From contig CAJQUW010007828.1 of NCBI GenBank assembly GCA_907163375.1, positions 526,501 to 590,500 of the forward strand: a DNA stretch of 64,000 nucleotides. Direction: 5' to 3'. A model generated the notes under the pieces. That model saw nothing but the letters and a program-made list of their open reading frames with translations, was not told where the DNA came from and made no database searches. Shown here piece by piece: positions 1 through 12,599 of the stretch (position 1 is its first letter; every line of letters begins with the position of its first letter). Source of the DNA: Prostheceraeus crozeri (taxonomy: Eukaryota; Platyhelminthes; Polycladida; Euryleptidae). The position numbers and the translations under genes are program-made.

Positions 1-1140
1 CTAATTTTTGCAGGGAATCACTGCAATAGACATACCAAGAGAATGGAATTGCTTCTGCTTCACTGATCACGGTTTGCCGTCCGATTTCACGGGAAGATAA
101 GTACTTGCCGAGAAAAATTGATTTTACGGTTTTCATGGACTTTTCTGCAATCTGATTGTGAAGTTAGCGGAACCACCTACTGGCATCAAAATTTCAAATT
201 CTAATTTTTGCAGGGAATCACTGCAATAGACATACCAAGAGAATGGAATTGCTTCACTGATCACGGTTTGCCGTCCGATTTCACGGGAAGATAAAGTACT
301 TGCCGAGAAAAATTGATTTTACGGTTTTCATGGACTTTTTCTGCAAGCTGATTGTGAAGTTAGCGGAACCACCTACTGGCATCAAAATTTCAAATTCTAA
401 TTTTTGCAGGGAATCACTGCAATAGACATACCAAGAGAATGGAATTGCTTCACTGATCACGGTTTGCCGTCCGATTTCACGGGAAGATAAGTACTTGCCG
501 AGAAAAATTGATTTTACGGTTTTCATGGACTTTTCTGCAAGCTGATTGTGAAGTTAGCGGAACCACCTACTGGCATCAAAATTTCAAATTCTAATTTTTG
601 CAGGGAATCACTGCAATAGACATACCAAGAGAATGGAATTGCTTCACTGATCACGGTTTGCCGTCCGATTTCACGGGAAGATAAGTACTTGCCGAGAAAA
701 ATTGATTTTACGGTTTTCATGGACTTTTCTGCAAGCTGATTGTGAAGTTAGCGGAACCACCTACTGGCATCAAAATTTCAAATTCTAATTTTTGCAGGGA
801 ATCACTGCAATAGACATACCAAGAGAATGGAATTGCTTCACTGATCACGGTTTGCCGTCCGATTTCACGGGAAGATAAGTACTTGCCGCCGAGAAATTGA
901 TTTTACGGTTTTCATGGACTTTTCTGCAATCTGATTGTGAAGTTAGCGGTACCACCTACTGGCATCAAAATTTCAAATTCTAATTTTTGCAGGGAATCAA
1001 CCTATGGCAATAGACATACCAAGAGAATGGAATTGCTTCACTGATCACGGTTTGCCGTCCGATTTCACGGGAAGATAAGTACTTGCCGAGGAAAATTGAT
1101 TTTACGGTTTTCATGGACTTTTCTGCAATCTGATTGTGAT
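1..1140. repeat. 195-bp tandem array, six copies
   Basis: Six head-to-tail copies begin near 1, 201, 397, 591, 785 and 980, with units of 194-200 bp and very few differences between copies. The last copy is cut near 1139. The array may continue to the left of the window. Open frames inside it repeat with the unit and are not genes. A single diverged copy lies in the opposite orientation at 11473-11632, so the unit existed as a dispersed repeat and was amplified here. Confidence 0.95.
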
Positions 1141-2300
1141 ATGCTACTATTGATGCTGGCATTAAAGATGTGCGTCAGATCAGCGAATTATCCGAATGGC
1201 ATAATAGAAAATCCGATCCCACCAGTTTCGAAATCTATTGATTTATTTGCATATATAATCTTTTGAGTTGAAAGCATTGGATCTTAGTGTATAGCTGCAG
1301 GTTGTGTAGGCCTGTTTTCATTTTGAATATAGGCATACAGTTGGGCGTATAGGCTACATTATGCGGGTTCGCAGCCTATTATGGCAACCGGTAAAAATAT
1401 CGTCTGGTCTTCAATGCAGACATAGTACTAATATCTTCTTGCTGCATTACGTATCTCAATAGCCATTCGTATTGGTTCATATTATGTATGTATTATATAT
1501 ACTTACTTTTTTTAAAAAAAAATTTCATATGGGGTTATGTATTTATATACATAGACTCGACTGATAAGACAAGCGGTTCAACACTTTCGTATGGCCTGAC
1601 TAGCCTAATGATTTTATGATTTAGACTTAGAAATCATAACTGAATTAAATATGAATAATAATGAAGCCTTTCAACGCACAAAGTTATGATACTAAAATAT
1701 ACTTGGCCGTCCGTCCTTCAATCGAAAACATTGAAACAAAGCATGCTTGCAGAAGAAATCAGCTGCTAAATCATGTTGAAAAACTTAATTGTTTTAATGC
1801 ATATTTTATTCAGTTATGATTTCTAAGTATTTCTTTACCAATTGTAATGAAATAACAAAAAATTGAAAGATAAATTGGGCGGCAATGTAACAGCCAGTGT
1901 GAATGTAGGCTACATGCATAATGTAGATGAATAAGAAATGTAATAAAGTCAGACACCGGCAAATATTAACTCCATTCAAATATCCATAATTTCGTTCGAA
2001 TAGAAGCATAATGTGGAAGGTCCTTTACAGTTTGCATCGAGATATCATAGCGTTGGGAATGAGACATTATTATTTAATAATAGAATATTTCTAAGATAAT
2101 CATTCTATTACAATAATAATAATAATAATGCTTAATTCGTCAATACAAAAGCGGTATGACATGCATGAGTACAAGACAGATTTCACGTGAATTTTGAAAA
2201 TTTTACAAAGCTCTTGTTATACAGTGCTGAATTTCTGCGAAAAGGCAGCAATACACGATGGTTTCGAACAATACGGGAGCTATTGCGCACTTCAAAAAAT
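1141..2300. other. AT-rich stretch, no gene seen
   Basis: No coding-like frame or known element is recognisable. There are short poly-A/poly-T runs near 1511-1525 and an AAT microsatellite near 2111-2130. Confidence 0.5.
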
Positions 2301-2302
2301 TT

Positions 2303-2380
2303 TGACAAGATAGCTAAGCAGGTAGAGTGATGACCTACACTACCATACGTCGGTGGTTCAAATCCAGCAAGACTGTTAGT
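2303..2380 (+). repeat. tRNA-like SINE head
   Basis: TAGCTAAGCAGGTAGAG resembles a Pol III A box and GGTTCAAATCC is a good B box, about 47 bases downstream. The flanks do not pair into a proper acceptor stem, so this is more likely the tRNA-derived head of a SINE than a working tRNA gene. The SINE body downstream (to about 2480) is not recognised. Confidence 0.5.
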
Positions 2381-2650
2381 AATTTTTCGTCTGTGATGTT
2401 GTCTGCAATTCCTGCAATTGTCCGCAAAATTCCTATCTGACTACCGAGACAATGTACGCGGATCTTTACTTGGTTTAAGATTGTTGCTACATTTGGATTG
2501 AAAAAGACTTTTGTCGAACGGAAATGGATAACTCTTTAGTGTCACTGCAAATCCATCGATGAAATAAAATATTTTTATTATACATGTACATTTACTTCAT
2601 AGGCCTACCCTAAAAAGGACACTGTGGGCCAAATGCATGCATATTCATAG

Positions 2651-2900
2651 ACATCCCAGTGTGAAAGCCAAAGTCGGCCATAAGTCGGTCCGACTTCCGC
2701 CGGTTGGCATGAGTCGGCATAATTTTTTAATTTCGAAATCTAATACTTTTGATGAAAGAAATCATGATAAAACAAAGTAAATTATGTTCACAGTTGAATG
2801 TAGCCAGTTTGTGATTGATCTTTTATCAATGTATAGAATTTTAGTATGTTGGCAAAAGTTGGCATGCCAAGCTGGCGCATAAGTTGGCAGCCGAAATTGG
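2651..2900 (+). repeat. Dispersed repeat with AGTCGGC/GTTGGC motifs
   Basis: The segment starts with CATCCCAGTG, followed by repeated AGTCGGC words, then, after an AT-rich interior, repeated GTTGGC words including AGTTGGCATGCC. A related copy in the opposite orientation lies at 10529-10642 and shares the CATCCCAGTG end and the GGCATGCC words. No coding content is seen. Confidence 0.55.
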
Positions 2901-4025
2901 TTCAATTTCCCTCAGAGTTTGGCAAAACAATTAATAGTTCTGCTACTTCTGTTCTGTGTTCGTTGGTTTGGCATCATATATTTTTGCTCTTTACATGAAC
3001 AGTTTGCATAGTAAGTATATACAAATAAGGTGGATAAGTAATACATTCTTTCACCATAATTGGAATAATTTTTGATTGCGATTATGTGATGCATTGATTA
3101 AACTGTCAGAATAAACTATTTGCATATCACCTAAGCCTACCGGATTGTAGTGCCAGTTCTATTTATTAACGAATCCATCAATTTGGCGTCTTCGGGTACC
3201 AGTTGGGCCTGCTTCATTATTAAGTGCTATCGATATCAGTAATTAATTTTTATTGCGTTAGTACCTTTTTAATTCATACTTCATAATAATTTTGCAAACC
3301 TACGAGTCTGTAAACCTATGAGTCTGTATAGACCTACGAGGTCTGGATAATATTCATTACTATTAATTGATCATATTGATTTTATGTTACCGATGTTTTC
3401 TAATAATTCGTTGCGAAGTTCAAAAGTAATGCAAAAAGCCGTAGGATTTCGTCACTCCGCTCCACTAATACCAAGAAGCAAAAGCAACCAAGTGTTGTAA
3501 GTGAAGACCGATTTCTTGAAAAGATTTTCTCAATTCACTTGATATCAAGAATAAATGTTTCCTAATAATTCGTTGTAATCACTAGCGAAATTAAAAAGCT
3601 GGCATGTAGATGCACTATGATTATATAGCCTATCCGCAATTGTGAGCACCGACGAGCGTGTGCGCGCAAGGTATGGAAAACTTAAATGGTCGGAGAGTAA
3701 TCAACAAAAGCATTGCACTGTTTCGTTATGCAAACTAGAAAAGAAACAAAAAGAGACGGATCTTATGCAGGAATGTGGTGTTGTTGATTTTTTTCGATGA
3801 TATTCGTTAATAATGCTCATACACTAATAAATTCTTTTACAGCCGTCTATCAGTATTTGACCAATTCCCTCACTTCTATTCTCTAACTATTTATAAAAAG
3901 GGTCTTATTTCTATGCACACGAATTCTACAGATCATTTTTGTACATGAACATTTTCGAAATATCTAATTTAGGAAATTTATTAATTTTATAAATGAGAAT
4001 TGCCATGAATGACGACTATGTTTAA
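2901..4025. other. AT-rich stretch, no gene seen
   Basis: No coding-like frame is seen. A short duplicated phrase (CCTAATAATTCGTTG-like) occurs near 3400 and 3560, and CCTACGAGTCTG-like words recur near 3299-3345. Confidence 0.45.
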
Positions 4026-4039
4026 GTGACAAATTCTGA

Positions 4040-4275
4040 ACTTTCTTTCATTTTTGATTTCTTTTCTACTTCGTTATCTCCCTCACAACAATCCTTTTTT
4101 CCATCCCTCCTCGCTTCTTCCGTCCTTGCTCTCCACATCAGCTATCTCCTTTTTTTCTTTTCTTCTCCTAAATCTATCTTCCTCTTCCATTTCTTCGTCT
4201 CTCTCGTCACTTCTCTTCTCTGTCTTCCTGCTCTCTCTCTCTCACTCACTTCTTGCTGTCTATTTCCTACATAGC
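4040..4275 (+). repeat. Pyrimidine-rich low-complexity tract
   Basis: About 235 bases are almost all C and T on the + strand, including a CT microsatellite near 4225-4250. Overlapping Ser/Leu/Phe-rich open frames here are a composition effect, not genes. Confidence 0.8.
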
Positions 4276-4618
4276 TTTTGTTAAAGTATACTCCAATGCT
4301 CATCTTCGAAAAAAAATTGATCCTTATGCATATCCTGCGTAAAAATACATCAAAAATTTCTCCCCATAAATTTCTTAATGAATTTGATTCATAAAATCAT
4401 AATTATTTCTCATGATATGATATACTATTATAAAATCAAAAATTTTATTTGCGTCTGCATTTTTTTGCAATTATTGCAATTGGCAATAGTTCTATATTAG
4501 CAGAATGCACTCCAGCTTGATCTTTTTTATATATGTCTTCTGACGCAAGCATCACATTTCCATTACTCTGCTTGTTGTCTAATGGAGAATAAACATAAAA
4601 TTATTTCTATTCTATTCT

Positions 4619-4935
4619 GAAGGAGAATTGCGCGCTCGCAAATTATTTCCATACTCCCACCCGGGCTAGTGATATATTTCAGCGACCTTCAATCGACGCG
4701 CCTCATTCACATAGCAATGACAGGAGAGAAAAAGATATCGCTCGCGGACATCATTTCATTTTACTTGTGCTGAGCGAGCAAAGGAGAATCGCGCGCACAG
4801 AATAATATTTCCGTGTTCCCGCCTGCTGATATTTTGTGGACCTTCAACTCGACGTGTCCTCAATCATCACATGACAGCGAGAAAGGATGCAGAGGTCATA
4901 GAGTCATTTATATTCTACTTGCGCAGCGCATCGGT
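4619..4935 (+). repeat. Diverged tandem duplication (~165 bp x2)
   Basis: Two neighbouring segments (about 4619-4785 and 4784-4935) align along their length. Both begin AGGAGAATNGCGCGC, then share CGACCTTCAA- or GGACCTTCAA-type words, ACATGACAG-like words and a TTACTTG-like end. They differ at many positions, so the duplication is old. Confidence 0.6.
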
Positions 4936-5503
4936 CCGTTTGATTCGTGTCTTGTGAAGCAGTTTATTGTCTACGATCAAAAGTACTACAATTGTACAAA
5001 CTTTTTTAAACGACGCCTCGATCCACCATTTGCCTCTTTGGACATTCAGAAGGAAATTCAAATCTGCTATTCGACCTTCACAATCAATTCGCAATAGTCA
5101 TTTATGGATCTTTTCAAGTTGCAGACATAGCAGTTGCCGTGATATAAAACTTTTGGCCTTTTGTCATATAAAACATTTTGTGATTTGATTCACTCTTCAT
5201 CATTTAACGGACTTTATCTCCGACATTATTCGCTGGCAAAAACAGATCTTGAAAATCATCTCATGATCGGCATTCTCACGTATTCTGGACTCTGATGCCT
5301 GATCTTAAAATGTGTTTCAATGATTGATATCATCAATTGCCTGAGCTTACAAGGTGAGATGTCTAATTTCTTTTTCATTATAGGCCTAGTAGTAAAGAGG
5401 AATTAATTTCTGCACATGTAGGGGTTACTGGAAATAAATGATCAACTGCATAAACTATATTTCACGAAATTATTTTTATAGATAGTTTTGAATAAGCAGA
5501 ATT

Positions 5504-5636
5504 ACCCAGGTGTAAGCGATCTTTCTCTTTATTATGCAAAATGATGACATTTACATGACATTACATTTAAAATCATTTACATTACATCATGACATCATTT
5601 TGCAAAATAAAAAGAAAGAATCGCTTGCACCTGGGT
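5504..5636. repeat. Foldback element (133-bp palindrome)
   Basis: Both ends read ACCCAGGTG when each is taken inward, and the arms pair almost to the centre (left 5504-5560, right 5580-5636). As RNA this would be a long hairpin. It looks like a MITE-type foldback element. No protein is encoded. Confidence 0.85.
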
Positions 5637-5639
5637 CCG

Positions 5640-7617
5640 TCCGTCTCTTGTCAAAACTAATTGCATATGACTCAATCTCTGCTCGGCATTATTGTATAGA
5701 TGCGCATAAATTGTGTAGCTTACCAAATAGTTTTTGGAATGAAATATCTATTCATCTATCGTGCGCCAGCTGTCAATGAGCCTCGCGTTTATCTTGACAA
5801 CTTTCAAATAGTCCTATTCGTTAAACATTAAAACATAATAGCCTAATTTTCATGCAAAGACAAATAATGAGAACGTTATTGAATTGAAATTTCAAGAAAC
5901 TATATTGATGATTGTATTGTTGCGTGTATGGGTAATGTGCAAGTTAATAGGAGTGAGGTTGATGGATTCAAAAAAACAAAGCTTATTTAAATTCTCATGC
6001 ATGGATTCTGTGTGAATCTTTGTGAACTTCGTATTTTATTCGATATGGACGAAACCAAAGTGTTGGACGAAACAGTGCAATTTGAAATAGAAAATATTTA
6101 CATGTGAAATATAGTGCATATACAGTAAAATCATGAAACTCTGTATTTGATCAACATTCAATAAAATCATTGCCCTGAATGTCTGTTGTATTTAATAAAA
6201 TCGCGAGATTTTTACACTGACTCCGCTCCTTTCAGCAGACTGTCAGTTTGTCGGCGAAATTTGGATAATTTAATAGAGATATTTAATAATTAATGCCTTC
6301 CCTTAAATATGTATGACTTTGTGATATTTTGAGTGTACTCCGTTCTCGCAAGCTGCAAATGGAAGCTGTGCATTCTTAATAAGATCGGATGTAAAGACTT
6401 CCCAATGTTGGATTGTCACAGGTTCCAGGTTGGATGTGTGCCCCTTCTAATTCTTTGCTGTCACTGACGACGACCATGATTTGAAAACTGAGTAATTTAT
6501 ATCATTTTATGATTCTTGTTTTGGAAGCCTTCGAAACTGCAATATCTAATTTTCCGTATTCATGTGTTTGCCGTTTGCATAGTTTATTTCACATGTACAT
6601 GTTTTAGCATCTGTCTTCTTTTTATCCTCCTTCATTTAGATTGTCTACCAATTTTCTTCTTTGCGTTGTTTTTCGTTGTCTGAGTGTACATGTATAGTAT
6701 TGCGTAATGTGCTGGTTGCTGTCTATGACCTTTGCGGAGCGAGCGCAGTCTTGTATTGTGTTCTGCTTGCTAAGATTTTTCCCGTGTGTCTGGAGCCTTG
6801 CCACTCGCATCACAATACTTGCTCCCCTGTTATTCCCGCGGACCAATGTGTGATATACCCGTACTGGCTTTGGGTGTGTGACACACATTCTGACTCAGCA
6901 AAAAAAGTTTGAATCGTTTACGATCCGTGCAGAGCTGTGTGCGTTCGCATTGAGTCGTATATCTTAGCTGCTTCTTGGACAGCTACTTCGGTATGTCCTC
7001 TCTGAAATTATGCATGTGCAAAATTGTTGGGGCTTCTGCTTTGATGAAAGAGAAACTAGCAAAAATAATAAGAAAATAAATTATTCTGTTTTAATATTGC
7101 ATTTCAGATAGATGATTAACAACAATAAATTAAATAAACGATAGATCAAATTGCTATGCAAGAAGAATGTGCGACTGGTTGGATAGACAATGAGCGGCTG
7201 AGACATAGACAATAAATACTTCTTCAATAAATTCTATAATTTTTTAAAGACAGCTGTGTACAAAAAATTTTATGAACTCAATTCATGCCGACAAACAATA
7301 CGCACTACGCAATAGGAAGTAGTATTTAAGTGTAATGAAATATTTCCCAGTACGTATCTAACGATAGTCTGTCAACTAAGAGTGACAGTGGAAAGCTATC
7401 CTGAGAACCTTGAACCCACGTTTTGCTCTTTCTCTCTTGAGGCATACGTCTTCTCTGTGAAAGATGTAATTTGTATTTGTCATTCCCAAGATGCTTGAAT
7501 AGAGCAAGCGTGGCCAATAAACGCCCGATAGTTTTCAGTTATTATTATTCAAGTGGATGACATCACTCACTCATTTTTCTAAAAATGTGTATTTAAAAAT
7601 AATAAATGGTCATGAAA
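5640..7617. other. No gene recognised
   Basis: AT-rich DNA with no convincing coding frame, SINE or inverted repeat longer than about 20 bp. Overlapping open frames on both strands at 6622-6912 are not recognisable proteins. Confidence 0.45.
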
Positions 7618-8179
7618 AGAACTTTTGCTTTCATTCTATCATTTTATTTACCAAATTGCAATTTCAAAGACAATGTCTTCTTCATCAGTGGTTTCAAAAT
7701 AAAAGCCCACATGTCAAAATCAATCAGTTATCAAAAAGAAATTTTGTCCAATATATTGGACAATCTATAGAAAGCAAGAAAATCACAAACGTAAAAAGCA
7801 AGATACTGGACGTGTGTGATGATACTGAAACAATGATACTGACTATTTGAGCAATTAAGACCTGTCATTAGCGGCACATTGAGTACATGATACCGCGATG
7901 CGAGTGTTAAATCTTCGTTCGGTCTGTAATCATTAATCTGTACTCATTGCGCGCGTTCTGACAGGTTCTTAATTGTTAAATAGCAACATAACGTCTGGTA
8001 TCATTGTTTTTTGCATTTGTAACTTCTTAGCTGGAAACATTCTTCTATTGGAAAACATTTCTTTTTGATAACTGATTCATTTTAGCATGTCTGCTTTTAT
8101 ATTTAAACCACTGATGAAGAAGACATTGTCTTTAAAATTGGAATTAGGTAAATAAAATGATAGAATGAAGCAAAGTTCT
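7618..8179. repeat. Foldback element (~560 bp, long arms)
   Basis: The left arm (about 7618-7745) is the inverted complement of the right arm (about 8050-8179). Both contain TCATTCTATCATTTTATTTA and CTTCTTCATCAGTGGTTT when read in the same sense. The arms differ by scattered substitutions and small indels, so the element is not recent. The loop of about 300 bases shows nothing recognisable. Confidence 0.85.
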
Positions 8180-8370
8180 CCGAAGCACTGTGGCTCAATC
8201 TGTTTACGAATAGAATGATTGATAACAAGATCATAGAGAAACATATCCTAATACAAGTTTTAAGAGAATGCATATGAAATTATCTTTATTTAACTTAAAT
8301 TATTGAGCAGATATTTTCATGGAGATTTGCATGCATCAATTTTGGAAGAAACGGAACAGGAAAAACAAAA

Positions 8371-9020
8371 TTTGTAGATCTTGAAACGCTGAATACAAAA
8401 TTCCAATTCTTAAGTGTCACAAATGGTCGCTTTCCGTAAAAGGTAAGGTAAAGGATTCCCACTGGACATCCAATCTAAAATTCAAGAAACATCCATGGAT
8501 TGTGAAACACTTGGCAATTTTAGTACATTTCTTTTGCAGAAAAGAAATATTTATCAGAATGCCATGAAATATGAAACATGATTGAGTTCAGAACATCAAC
8601 TTTCAACTTCGATATAAAAGTTGATCACATGATTCTGTATTTGATGTTTGAGAGTCTCTACAAATGAGTTAGTTGTTAAAAAATCACCAAAATTAAGTCA
8701 AAACATGAAATTTACTCATTTTGTAGAGACTCTCAGGCATCAAAATGCGAAAATCATGCGACTCACTTCAACTTTTATATCGAAGTTGATGTCCTGAACT
8801 CAATCATGTTTTCAAATTCATGGCAATTCTGATAAATATTTCTTTTCTGCAAAAGAAAATGTACTAAAAATTGCCAAGTGTTTCACAATCCATGGATGTT
8901 TCATTGAATTTTAAAGCATTGATTACGATGGGAATCCTTTTACCTTGCCTTTAACCGAAAGCGACTGGCTGTGACACTCAAGAATTTGATTTTTGTATTC
9001 AGCGTTTCAAGATCAACAAA
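8371..9020. repeat. Foldback element (~650 bp, ~300-bp arms)
   Basis: A very long inverted repeat. AGATCTTGAAACGCTGAATA at 8377 is mirrored at about 8995-9013, and pairing continues through CATGGATTGTGAAACACTTG and GAGAGTCTCTACAAA near the centre. The loop is only about 60 bases. Arms are roughly 90% matched with small indels. A transcript would form a dsRNA of about 300 bp. Confidence 0.9.
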
Positions 9021-10470
9021 TCCATACTATCAAGTCATCTGTGCGCGAATTTAGAAAGAAAGTGTCAGTAGAATCCCGGACTATTAATCAATATAATCAC
9101 TTGGCGTTTCCTTGATGAGTTAAAGGGTCGATTAGTCAAATATCTCATCTTTTTATATGCTAAGCCTCCGTTAACGCTATAAAACCAGATTCCAAGCAAT
9201 TTATTTGCTGCATGGAAAGTTAGCAATAACATGCCGAGAAATCATAATGAAGGAATTTTTGACAATAGATGTTTAGCTAATGCATACGCTAAGGCGTATT
9301 TCATTTTTATCATATTATTATCACTATATTGTATATTAAATTAATTGTTATATATTATTTTATGTATATTTTTATATCATTTTGCTACATAATCCAATCA
9401 TTAATCATTGTATCATTATAGTTGATTATAAAACAACAAAATGTATTGTGAATGATCAAAATTTACTTGAATTGTGAACCACAAAGTCGCAGTTTAAACA
9501 AATATTGTATAACGATCTATGGACCTTGTTGTTATGATTTATTCATTATCAATTCAAGCTTTTTTTGATAGTTATTGACATCGTTTTCATGTAATTGACA
9601 TTTCAATGGCATAGGCTAAAGCATACTGGTAGGCTTCATTATATTATTATCCATTTACCTGTCGTGTGACTCAGAAAGAAACGCGAAATATGTCACAATC
9701 TTATAAGCTCTATTTGCGGTCAAAAAATATATTGCACACCCAAAACCTGCAATCAAGTAGCGATGACGGTTTAAAGATCCTGAATACTTAGCAACTTGCT
9801 TTCATAGAAAAAAAATATGATTTGATATCTAAAACTAGAGCAGGACTGATAATTTTATCATGATTATGGGCGGTGACAAAGAAGTATTTGTATAAGCTTA
9901 TTTATTTAACTTGCTATATTTGTCTATTGAACTGATTGTTTGATAAATATTGCTTATACACAGAAGTGATGTTTTATCATTAAAAACATCAATTATCTTT
10001 CAATTTTCTTCAATTATCTGCTACGACTATTTCAATTGACAGATTTTAAGTTGCATGTACACTACGTGGCATACAGATTGTAGTACACAAGTCATAGGGA
10101 AAGACACGAAAGCGTTAAATTTTGGTTTAAACATCTATGTCTATTTTTCTCCATTCAACAAATTCTAAGTGTACCCACAATTTCTGTGTCGCAGGTATAT
10201 GTTATATTTCATTATGTCATAATTTTTTTACAGGATTGTGGAAAATGTGGATTCACTGGAAAATTCACACGAGATGACGAGGGACACTCGATCCAGCTAC
10301 CTCTCCTATTCGGATCAAAAGACAAAGAATGTGGCTCTAGTGCGAGGAAAAACAGTTGCTTCTTGTCAGAATTACCGCATGATGAGTATCCTGATTTGTA
10401 AGCATTATAATATAATATTTAAATCATGTTAAAAAAGGTGTTTTTATATCCCGAGATTTAATAATGATAA
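9021..10470. other. No gene recognised
   Basis: AT-rich DNA. Nothing supports a gene, SINE or long repeat. Confidence 0.45.
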
Positions 10471-10518
10471 CCGTCAACATACTACTTGATGAAGCAGAAT
10501 CAAGTAGTATGTTGGCGG
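10471..10518. repeat. Short perfect-looking hairpin
   Basis: CAACATACTACTTGAT and ATCAAGTAGTATGTTG form 20-bp arms (one mismatch) around an 8-base loop. It directly abuts the dispersed repeat at 10529-10642. Confidence 0.8.
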
Positions 10519-10528
10519 ATTTTTTTTT

Positions 10529-10642
10529 GGCTGGAAGTCGGCATGCCAACTTTGGCTCGACTTCCGCTCTCTTTCCCACTGCCAAAGTCGGCAGGAATTC
10601 GGTGCCAAAGTCTGGCCGACTTCGGCTTTTTCACTGGGATGT
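10529..10642 (-). repeat. Dispersed repeat copy (partner of 2651-2900)
   Basis: Read on the minus strand it begins CATCCCAGTG and contains repeated AGTCGGC/CTTTGGC words and AGTTGGCATGCC, like the repeat at 2651-2900 but in the opposite orientation. Confidence 0.55.
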
Positions 10643-11472
10643 ACTATGATATCAAAACTTCGTGTGAGAGATTCTTCCGTTTTCATGGAATGACAACGTA
10701 CGATGAGATGAGCCGCCACTATCGCACTGTTCTTCTTTTGGGTGGAAAATTTGTTTATTTTGACGATCTGGGCCCAGGACGACTGCAACCAGTTACGAAT
10801 TTGCCTGACTACGTGTCATGTTTCTTCTATTTTCTTATCAAATAAATTTATAATTCTGTTGACTGTACCAATATCTTACAAGCATACCATATTATGACAG
10901 ACAGAGAAAAGTTGGTTAGATTGACTGATTTAAGGTAGAAGCTTCAACACTGGATAATTTCACCAAAACTGATGATTTTTTCATTATTCAAGAATCGCAC
11001 TTATTAGAAAGTTTCTTATCTTTTATCACCTCAGGATATTGTGTAACTAATAAATTACCAATCCGCTGCAGAGATTTGATAGCATGGAACCGAAAAATGT
11101 TGTCCTACTAGGACTGTTTTTTGATACGACATGAATTAATATGCACAATAGCTACAAAGCATTGCAATCTTTTAACAATGAAGCGATTCTGAATCCTTTT
11201 TAGGACAACATGAAAGTTTTTCTTTAACTAACCTCGTAATTACAAACAACAAACACGGAGAAATTAGCGATACCAGCGTTCCGATGGACGAACACTTGTA
11301 AACCGTCTTCTTCAAACATCTATTGACTTCAGAGGCACAGCAGCATGCACCGAGAAGGGAAGCGCACAAGAGGTAATTCCACATTGTGATGGTGCAATAG
11401 AATTGTGCTGTAATAAATGATGGTTCGGCTGATCTGGAGAGGGTTGGATTTTGCTGAGATTCCGATGAAATC

Positions 11473-11632
11473 CTTGAAAACTGTAAAATCAATTTTTCTC
11501 GGCAAGTAAATCGGACGGCAAACCGTGATCAGTGAAGCAATTCCATTCTCTTGGTATGTCTATTGCGGTGATTCTCTGCAAAAATTAGAATTTGAAATTT
11601 TAATGCCAGTAGGTGGTTCCGCGAACTTCACA
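11473..11632 (-). repeat. Single inverted copy of the 195-bp array unit
   Basis: This is the reverse complement of the unit tandemly repeated at 1-1140, missing a short internal piece and with a few substitutions. It shares GGCAAACCGTGATCAGTGAA and CCAGTAGGTGGTTCCGC when read on the + strand. It shows the unit is also present as a dispersed repeat. Confidence 0.9.
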
Positions 11633-11795
11633 GCGGACCCACTTTTATCTTCAAACTTGATTTTCTCAAAAATGACTGTGAATTTGTAAAATCTGAGCTC
11701 AGATTCGTAATCAGGAGACTGAAATTGACAACATAGCAACATAAATTGTCGGGCCGACAATTCACCGACAGATCCCGACAGTTTTTTTTCACCGA

Positions 11796-12111
11796 GATGG
11801 GTTGTGGGAGTGGCTGCGGACGAAAATCCGCATTTGTGCGGATTCTACGCAGAGTTGGGGCTGTCTGAGGGGTGGCACAAGCTGGCACACTCCCAATAAG
11901 TGTATTCGGTGTGTTGATTCGAGTGGCACACGCGATTTTCACAAGTGGTACGGATGGGCTGTGGGCGTGGCTGAGGACGAAAATCCGCATTTGTGCGGAT
12001 TCTACGCAGAGTTGCGACTGTCTGAGGGGTGGCACAAGCTGGCACACTACTAATCAGTGTATTCGGTGTGTTGATTCGAGTGGCACACGCGATTTTCACA
12101 AGTGGTACGGC
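11796..12111 (+). repeat. 157-bp tandem duplication with small hairpins
   Basis: Two units (11796-11952 and 11953-12111) match closely. Each contains the perfect hairpin AATCCGCATTTGTGCGGATT and the phrase GGTGGCACAAGCTGGCACAC. A more diverged relative with the same GGTGGCACAAGCTGGCACAC phrase follows to about 12450. Open frames on both strands simply repeat with the unit. Confidence 0.9.
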
Positions 12112-12450
12112 TAACTTCACATGTACCACTTTGAGGTCATTTTGTCCATTTTCTCAGTAAGTATTGTGAATTTTGGCAAAGTAGTGTGTGGCACATGCTT
12201 TAGACGTGTTATTTTAGACGTCCATGTCGTTGAAAATTCATAAAGATGCGATTTAAGATTTTTTCTATAAATTGGTACGGCTATCTTCACATCCGTACCA
12301 CCTCGAACTTTTGATGGACGATTTCTCGCAAACTGCTGCATTATTTTAAAAATTGCTGGTGGCACAAGCTGGCACACGAAAATTATGTGTAAATGCTGTT
12401 TTCGAGAGTGGTACACGCGATTTTCGATCGGGTACGGATATTGGTACGGC
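12112..12450 (+). repeat. Diverged relative of the 157-bp unit
   Basis: It carries GGTACGGCTAACTTCACAT-type words near 12107, 12273 and 12440, and the GGTGGCACAAGCTGGCACAC phrase at about 12358. The same GCTAACTTCA word is part of the 195-bp unit at 1-1140, read on the opposite strand. Confidence 0.55.
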
Positions 12451-12469
12451 TAACAATTACAGGTCTGTG

Positions 12470-12590
12470 ATTACTACTCAAATTCCTCAAATTTGTTTAT
12501 TACTCCTCAAAAATTCCTCAAATATAGCTTAACTATGAGAAATTCCTCAAATATAGCTTAACTATGAGAAATTCCTCAAATACGACACAC
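12470..12590 (+). repeat. Short tandem repeat, AAATTCCTCAAAT words
   Basis: ATTCCTCAAAT recurs about five times. The 28-base phrase containing ATAGCTTAACTATGAG occurs twice in tandem. Confidence 0.8.
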
Positions 12591-12599
12591 TACAGACTA

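Noticed and set aside
4026-4284. Two overlapping Ser/Leu/Phe-rich open frames
   Set aside because: Composition effect of a pyrimidine-rich tract, with both frames open for the same reason.
6622-6912. Overlapping 83-88-codon frames on opposite strands
   Set aside because: No recognisable motif and no supporting splice or context signal.
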